NCBI RefSeq assembly: GCF_021155765.1
Contig: NC_060116.1
Location: 3,286,001-3,350,000, forward strand
Source: Diprion similis
Lineage: Eukaryota > Arthropoda > Insecta > Hymenoptera > Diprionidae
Reading direction: 5' to 3'
DNA length: 64,000 nucleotides
The notes below the pieces were generated by a model. The model searched no databases. It saw only the letters and a program-made list of their open reading frames with translations, and was not told where the DNA came from. The position numbers were made by a program, and so were the translations under genes. This document shows, in pieces, positions 58,609 to 64,000 of this stretch; the stretch's first letter is position 1, and the number at the start of each line of letters is the position of its first letter.

Positions 58609-61600
58609 AATTAATGTGATTTTTATCAGAATGATTATACGGACCGAATGATTCTGTTTAATTTTCAGCCGCGTGGTAAACGATGCAATAAAGATAACGG
58701 CCAATTACTTACTATTTCAACTAATGCTTCTGAGGCCGCTGTATAATCGCGCAGACCGAGTCATGCGAGCGATACTTTGCACGCGAGAATGAAGATCGAC
58801 GCAAAAAAGTTGTGTCTACAATTCAAGCAGTCATTCGTCCGTTGATCTCCCAGCAGACGAATATCGTTAAACATGGATCGAGAAACAGGCTGGAATTTGT
58901 TTTTGGACGACATGTTGGATTAAAAAAATGTTAAGGCAATTGGTTGCAGGTTAAAAAACGATTTAAGGATTTATTCAATCATCGTACATTTATAAGCTAC
59001 GAAGCTCTCTCCAAAATACAATAATTGAGAATATGAGAGTTACAGCAAAAGGCTTAGAATATCGATGCTTAATTTTAAATTGCTTCAGTGTTGGTAAGAA
59101 TCTAGTAAATTCGTTCGATTTCATTCCACCAAAACAAAGTTTTGTTTCTTCTTTCAGTGGTCAACTTTATTTTGCCATTTTCCGACGGTTATCAACATCA
59201 ATCTAATGTTGTAAAGTAAAATATTTAATGAACCCAACATTATGAAAATAAAGTATTTCAATAAACAGAAAGTTATAGCAAATTTAATGGTTTGCAAGTA
59301 TCAAGTGGTAAACAATGCTTCAATATATGTATTAAAAAAAAGTGATATTTAATTGTATATAATAATTGCAATTACTGTCAGTCACGGAATTAAAACATCA
59401 CATACGATCTTGTTATTTAAAATTAATGCTCCACTTCATGCAAGTATCAGAGAAACAAGAATTGTTCCTATAGTATTTACTTCGTTAATCAATTACTGTT
59501 GTAAGAACTTTTCAAACAAAAAAAAAGAAAAAAAAACTAATGAAAATTCCAGTGTTTTAAACTCCCTTCGATCTCATATTTCTTCTCAAATTCTTCACAC
59601 TTTGGATTAAGAATTTAATTCAATGCAAACTTACAAGACAATATACTGCAATAATTGTATAATTATAATCTGTTAGATGGGTAATCCGCCTTCTTTCTAA
59701 TTAGAAGAGTCAATAGGGTGAAAGGTCGGTAAATCTTAATCTGCTAATTAATTTTATTCGACCCTGCAGTGCGAATTGACCTTTAGCTCGGCGTCATGGC
59801 ACTCGACACCTGGAATCAGTTTGCAGTCTGCACGCAGCTTCTTCGCGTGTGGTGGATACGAGAGCGTGGTTAAAGGTCCATTGTGAACCTAAATGATAAA
59901 GAGCGTGGTTGTAGGGTATTGGGAAATCTTCACGGAACGGCATTTGGAAATGTCAGTACCTCCTACGTGTGTGTGTGTGTGTAGGTGTGTACCTTCGTAT
60001 CCCGCACTTTGCTTCTATCTTACTTTACTATTATGATATTTATTATTCGCAGAGAAATAGAGAGTCAGTTTTAGTCCATGGATATGGATATGGGCCGAGA
60101 GAAAGAGCTATCCACGAGCGGTGAACCGAGAACGACACATGTTTCTGTCAACCCGTCGATGTGTTCTCAGATCGATCGTCGATATAAGAACGAAAGTCGA
60201 GCTGTGCTAAGCCGATGTACAAACTCGATGTGTGTACTCATTCACGTCCCGTTAATACAGATCAGTATACATATGTTTAGGTCACTGATACCTTCATTGT
60301 GGAACTATTTTTCTTGCCCAAAGTGTCGCTGCAGAAAATATCGCGAAATTAGAGGGCGAATGAAATAATTTTTGCAATTTCTGTCTCGATGGTTTCAACG
60401 ATTTTGACAAAGAGTTCGACATGCAATTGGGTAATTGACGGTAAAAGTAGACAAAAATTTTGTAACCAACAGCGCAATTTCTCTGCTTTGAATATTTTCA
60501 ATTTCAATAAATTTCCAGCTCCTGGAAAATCACAATAATGATCACAGGATGTTTAACAAACAAAGTTTGGATATTTTTTAATTTATAAGAGTATATGGAA
60601 AATTTCTTTACTTTCGTATGAATATAAAGATTTTCAAACGGTATTTTTGCCTGTTTAAAAAATAACTGATGGGTATTAAAAATCCTTTGATAATCTTACA
60701 CTTGTAACACTTACATGGAGTAATTTCCGGCTCTGTAAGATGAGGCAATGGACGGCTTAACTGTATAGTACATAGGTAGCGCGTGCACACATATGAGCGT
60801 AAAATCCTTAATTCCTCTACGATTTCTTTGGACTCATCTCAAAGTCAAAGATGTGGCACGTAATTTGTGAAATATCATTTGACAGGCTGCAGGTTGACGT
60901 TGCGCAACTAATAATCAAAATGCTAAGCTCGATATATGCTAACACGTACTACGTACGGAATGTATGCTAATATACAGAGAAAGGTTGATCTCTAATCATA
61001 ATACAGGCTCTTGATTGGCAGCTGTGATAAATGAAATTTAGCGCCAGAGACAAAAAATCATACTAATTATCGACGTGTCACTTACGATGAGGATATTTAT
61101 ATACGATTAGTTTAGCCACTGGCAAAAACAGATACTTAGGATACGCTCGAAAACAGTATTTCAAGTCTCAACCTTTGACTTTTCCTTATCATAAGGTTCC
61201 TACTTCTTGAAACGTTGACATTTGCCGATCCTTCAATTTTTTTAGTCTTGGAGTCAGCTCTTCTCGTTTATTTTCAATCAAATGCGTTGAGAATAAACTG
61301 TTGCAAAGTCGTTTGAAATCACGTTCATAATCATGTGGAATCTTCTATAGTAATTTGATAAAATCTACTGAAGGAAGTTAATCTCACGGGAAGTTACTTG
61401 AACAACATAGTTTAAGTATTGTTCACCACAGGGATCTCGAAATGAAGCAAAATCGTTCAAGTTATTTCAGAACTTTTGAATTCATGGAATGCTTCGAAGT
61501 CTGTAAACCATACATGTATATATGCTTTATCGTAGAAATAGCTATTTCCTGGTTGTCGCCACTATTATGTCTCCACTATTGTTCCACCTCAACTATTCAA

Positions 61601-64000
61601 ACGTTCGCCATTTTGGTATTTCAGGTTAAAAAATTCTGTAATAATTTATAAATACGTCGACCATTTGAATGAAACGTGGTTCAAAATTTAGTTAGTATTC
61701 ACATACAAATACCTGAGTTATTAAGCTTTCAATATATCACTTGGCCGCCATGTTCAAATCAGAAATATTTAAGGAAGGTGGCAAAATCCAGCGATGAAAG
61801 AGTACACATGTGGCCTCGGGAATAACCTTGCAATAATTCCGGTTGGTGGATCGCGCGCATGCAGATGCATGCATACGAATCCAAAAATAGTGGCGCGCCA
61901 GGAGCATAACGAACGTACGCATCGCGTGCGTAGCTTCGTGCGTGTGGAGCTGTACGCCACGAGAGGGTATCATGCGTAAATTTGAGCTGCGGCAGTCTTC
62001 TGTACATACTTATTCTCGACGAAGAAACAGGCGTGCTTTCTGTTACTGTAAATATTTAGAATGACTCGGAGCCGTCGTGTTTCCACTGCAAGCAAACCTC
62101 CACGGGGCTGAAAGGTTTCAAAAGTCATGCGTTATTTTCTAGGGCTGAAGTGGAAGGGCTTGAGCAAAGGGTGGCAGCGGTTCGCCCTTCCTTTGCTCGT
62201 GCTTCTCCTTTCCGGGTTTTTCGAATTTTTTCTTCTTTGGTTATCGCCTTATCATGACGCGTCTTAACGCCCAACGCCATCCTCTTCAGATTGTCGGAGA
62301 TTCAAATATTTTTGGGAGTATCGTACATCCTTAAAAATTTACGAGCTATAAGCTACTTGACTCTTCGTTACACCCACAAACTCTGCATTCATTGACGCCA
62401 GTTTATCCCCCAAACAACCTGGCACCTCAAACATTTTACAGCTCAGTTATTACACCATTTTTTATTACCCTGTTTACTTGTATGTCTGTCCTTCTTTTCA
62501 AGTGTACAATGCAGATACGTCACAAAGCGACATTCATTTTGCATACGTACAATTGCTTCATTCGTGTTTTCAGGATCTCAATTACATTCTCGATTGCGGT
62601 TGTGTTAGTTTATTAAAATATTAAAAATTGTTGGCTACCCGTCTCACGGTAAAAATCAAAGTTTTATCCAAGGTGATCCAATTATGCCTGAAATTTTGCC
62701 CATTAATGAGATTGTTGCTATAAGAGGACAGAATACTCAGTGCTAGCGTGATAATCCTGCTGATAGTCGCGGGTTCGATATGATTTGTTCGTTTTCTTTT
62801 ATATAGAATTACGTGGTTAGTATTTAGTTAATAGATATGTTTGTATAAAATTTATATGTCTCGTCGCATCATTGACGAACAATTATCTGAGTCGTAAAGC
62901 GTCAAAGTCGTAAACTATGATTAATCATCGATCAAGAATTCGATTCTCTTCCATAAGAATCGAAGGAATTTAATCTTTCAAAGTTTTTATTTCAGAGCGT
63001 GTTCTGTAATGAAAACTTTATCAAATTGTATTCGATTGAATTTTTAATTCGGATTCGACAACAATCAAAATATGAACTACTTCGATTCCGTGATTTTAAA
63101 CATTCCTTCATAATAATCTTAAATTGTAAATTTTTTACCTCCCTATTTTCAAATTTGATTGACATTTCATCCATGTCACGTGTAGAACAATTACACTTTC
63201 TTTTTCTCGGTGTTTAGGTATAACGCAAATTTCATTTCACACAAAAGAATATTAAAACAGTGATCAACAGATGAAAATTATTCTTCAAATATGCCATTCT
63301 CTCAAAGGTATTCAGCCAGAACATCGACGATTGGAAAAATTTATCGCTGACCTACGGCATTAATAACCCTCGCAAGGTTACACTCAAGTGTTGACTCAAA
63401 GAATGTACGATTCGACATTTTTCTTACACCCAAAGGTGGTTTTATCTCGACGCACATGACCGGGAACTCCACTTAGCCGGGCAACGATCGATCCAATAAC
63501 TTAACTCGCGTTCATCAGCGAATCGCGGGGTAATAAAATCGATAGTCTCACATCCCGTCAAGAGCATGATGCACACAAGCCATGTGGCTATCAGTTCCAG
63601 CTGTCAGCTCCTCGTTCTTTTTCCTGAGACCGCCTTACGCTGCGTTCACACCAAATCCTGCATACGTTCTTATATTTTATTATCTGCAGACTAAATTTCA
63701 TCGGAACAAACAAATAATAAACGAAAGATTTAGGAGGTTAGTTGCGACAAAAAGCTGTAATTTTTTCAATGATTTTAGCACGAGATGGTCGTGTGTTTAG
63801 GATCCATTGTGTCAATCGTGAGGATTTGTAAGCCACGAAGGTCACTTTAGAAATGTGCGAATAGAAAATACCGAAATTATGCAAAGAAACTTGAATACTT
63901 ATGTTTGATTAAAAATTGCTTAAAAACGGTTAAAAATATCGTGGATCGTTCAATTTTGTTCGACGATGGGTAATTTGATTCGAAAGACGTTAGGATTTCG
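58609..64000. other. Right-hand intergenic region, no supported gene
   Basis: About 5.4 kb with short open frames only. A (GT)n run lies at about 59969-59983. The open frame 60078-60368 has no recognisable content. I see no RNA gene, splice-linked exons or large inverted repeat here. Confidence 0.45.

Noticed and set aside
62740..62790. gcgggttcgat box resembling a tRNA T-arm
   Set aside because: No matching acceptor stem, D-arm or anticodon arm could be placed around it.
1..64000. CRISPR array, phage, bacterial operon or old viral insert
   Set aside because: No regular direct repeats with spacers, no operon-like gene packing, and no polymerase, capsid or integrase-like reading frame on either strand.

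Overview
The window looks like a nuclear segment of an insect genome. It is AT-rich, with multi-exon genes, GT-AG introns, many inverted-repeat (foldback) elements, long A/T tracts and a short (TTAGG)n stretch, the arthropod telomere-type repeat. A hymenopteran is my best guess, but that is inference only. No bacterial features (operons, Shine-Dalgarno sites, CRISPR) are present. All gene models below were built by hand from splice-site phase and protein recognition.

Layout. (1) 980-6923, minus strand: a solute carrier 51 alpha / OST-alpha type membrane protein; its 5' end is not resolved. (2) 6.9-14.9 kb: intergenic, with one 378-bp repeat and one terminal-inverted-repeat element. (3) 14943-21095, plus strand: a three-exon, 822-aa secreted Ser/Thr-rich protein whose start codon sits alone at the end of exon 1 and which carries four copies of a short DMRxLLxxxGL-like motif. 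(4) 22729-41238, plus strand: a 14-exon, 1909-aa secreted protein with propeller-like ends and a long middle made of diverged ~60-70 aa units. I do not recognise it with certainty; large insect eggshell proteins of the Nasrat/Closca/Polehole group are a candidate. (5) 41793-52522, minus strand, tail-to-tail with the previous gene: a complete 14-exon, 830-aa kinesin-9 family KIF6. (6) 52.5-64 kb: no gene I can support, one GC-rich island (55.5-56.0 kb), several repeats.

The most notable structure is around the 5' end of KIF6. Two 824-bp arms (50537-51360 and 52746-53569), equal in length and about 99% identical, lie in opposite orientation and enclose KIF6 exons 1-3. The arms carry KIF6 exon 4, so a reversed copy of that exon (53426-53468), with its splice sites, lies upstream of the start codon. 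Inside the spacer, KIF6 intron 2 is about 91% a second foldback. Further foldbacks lie in other KIF6 introns, in two introns of the large secreted gene, and in the right-hand intergenic DNA.

The four genes do not form a pathway; their proximity looks incidental. The two secreted proteins may both act outside the cell, but nothing in the sequence links them.
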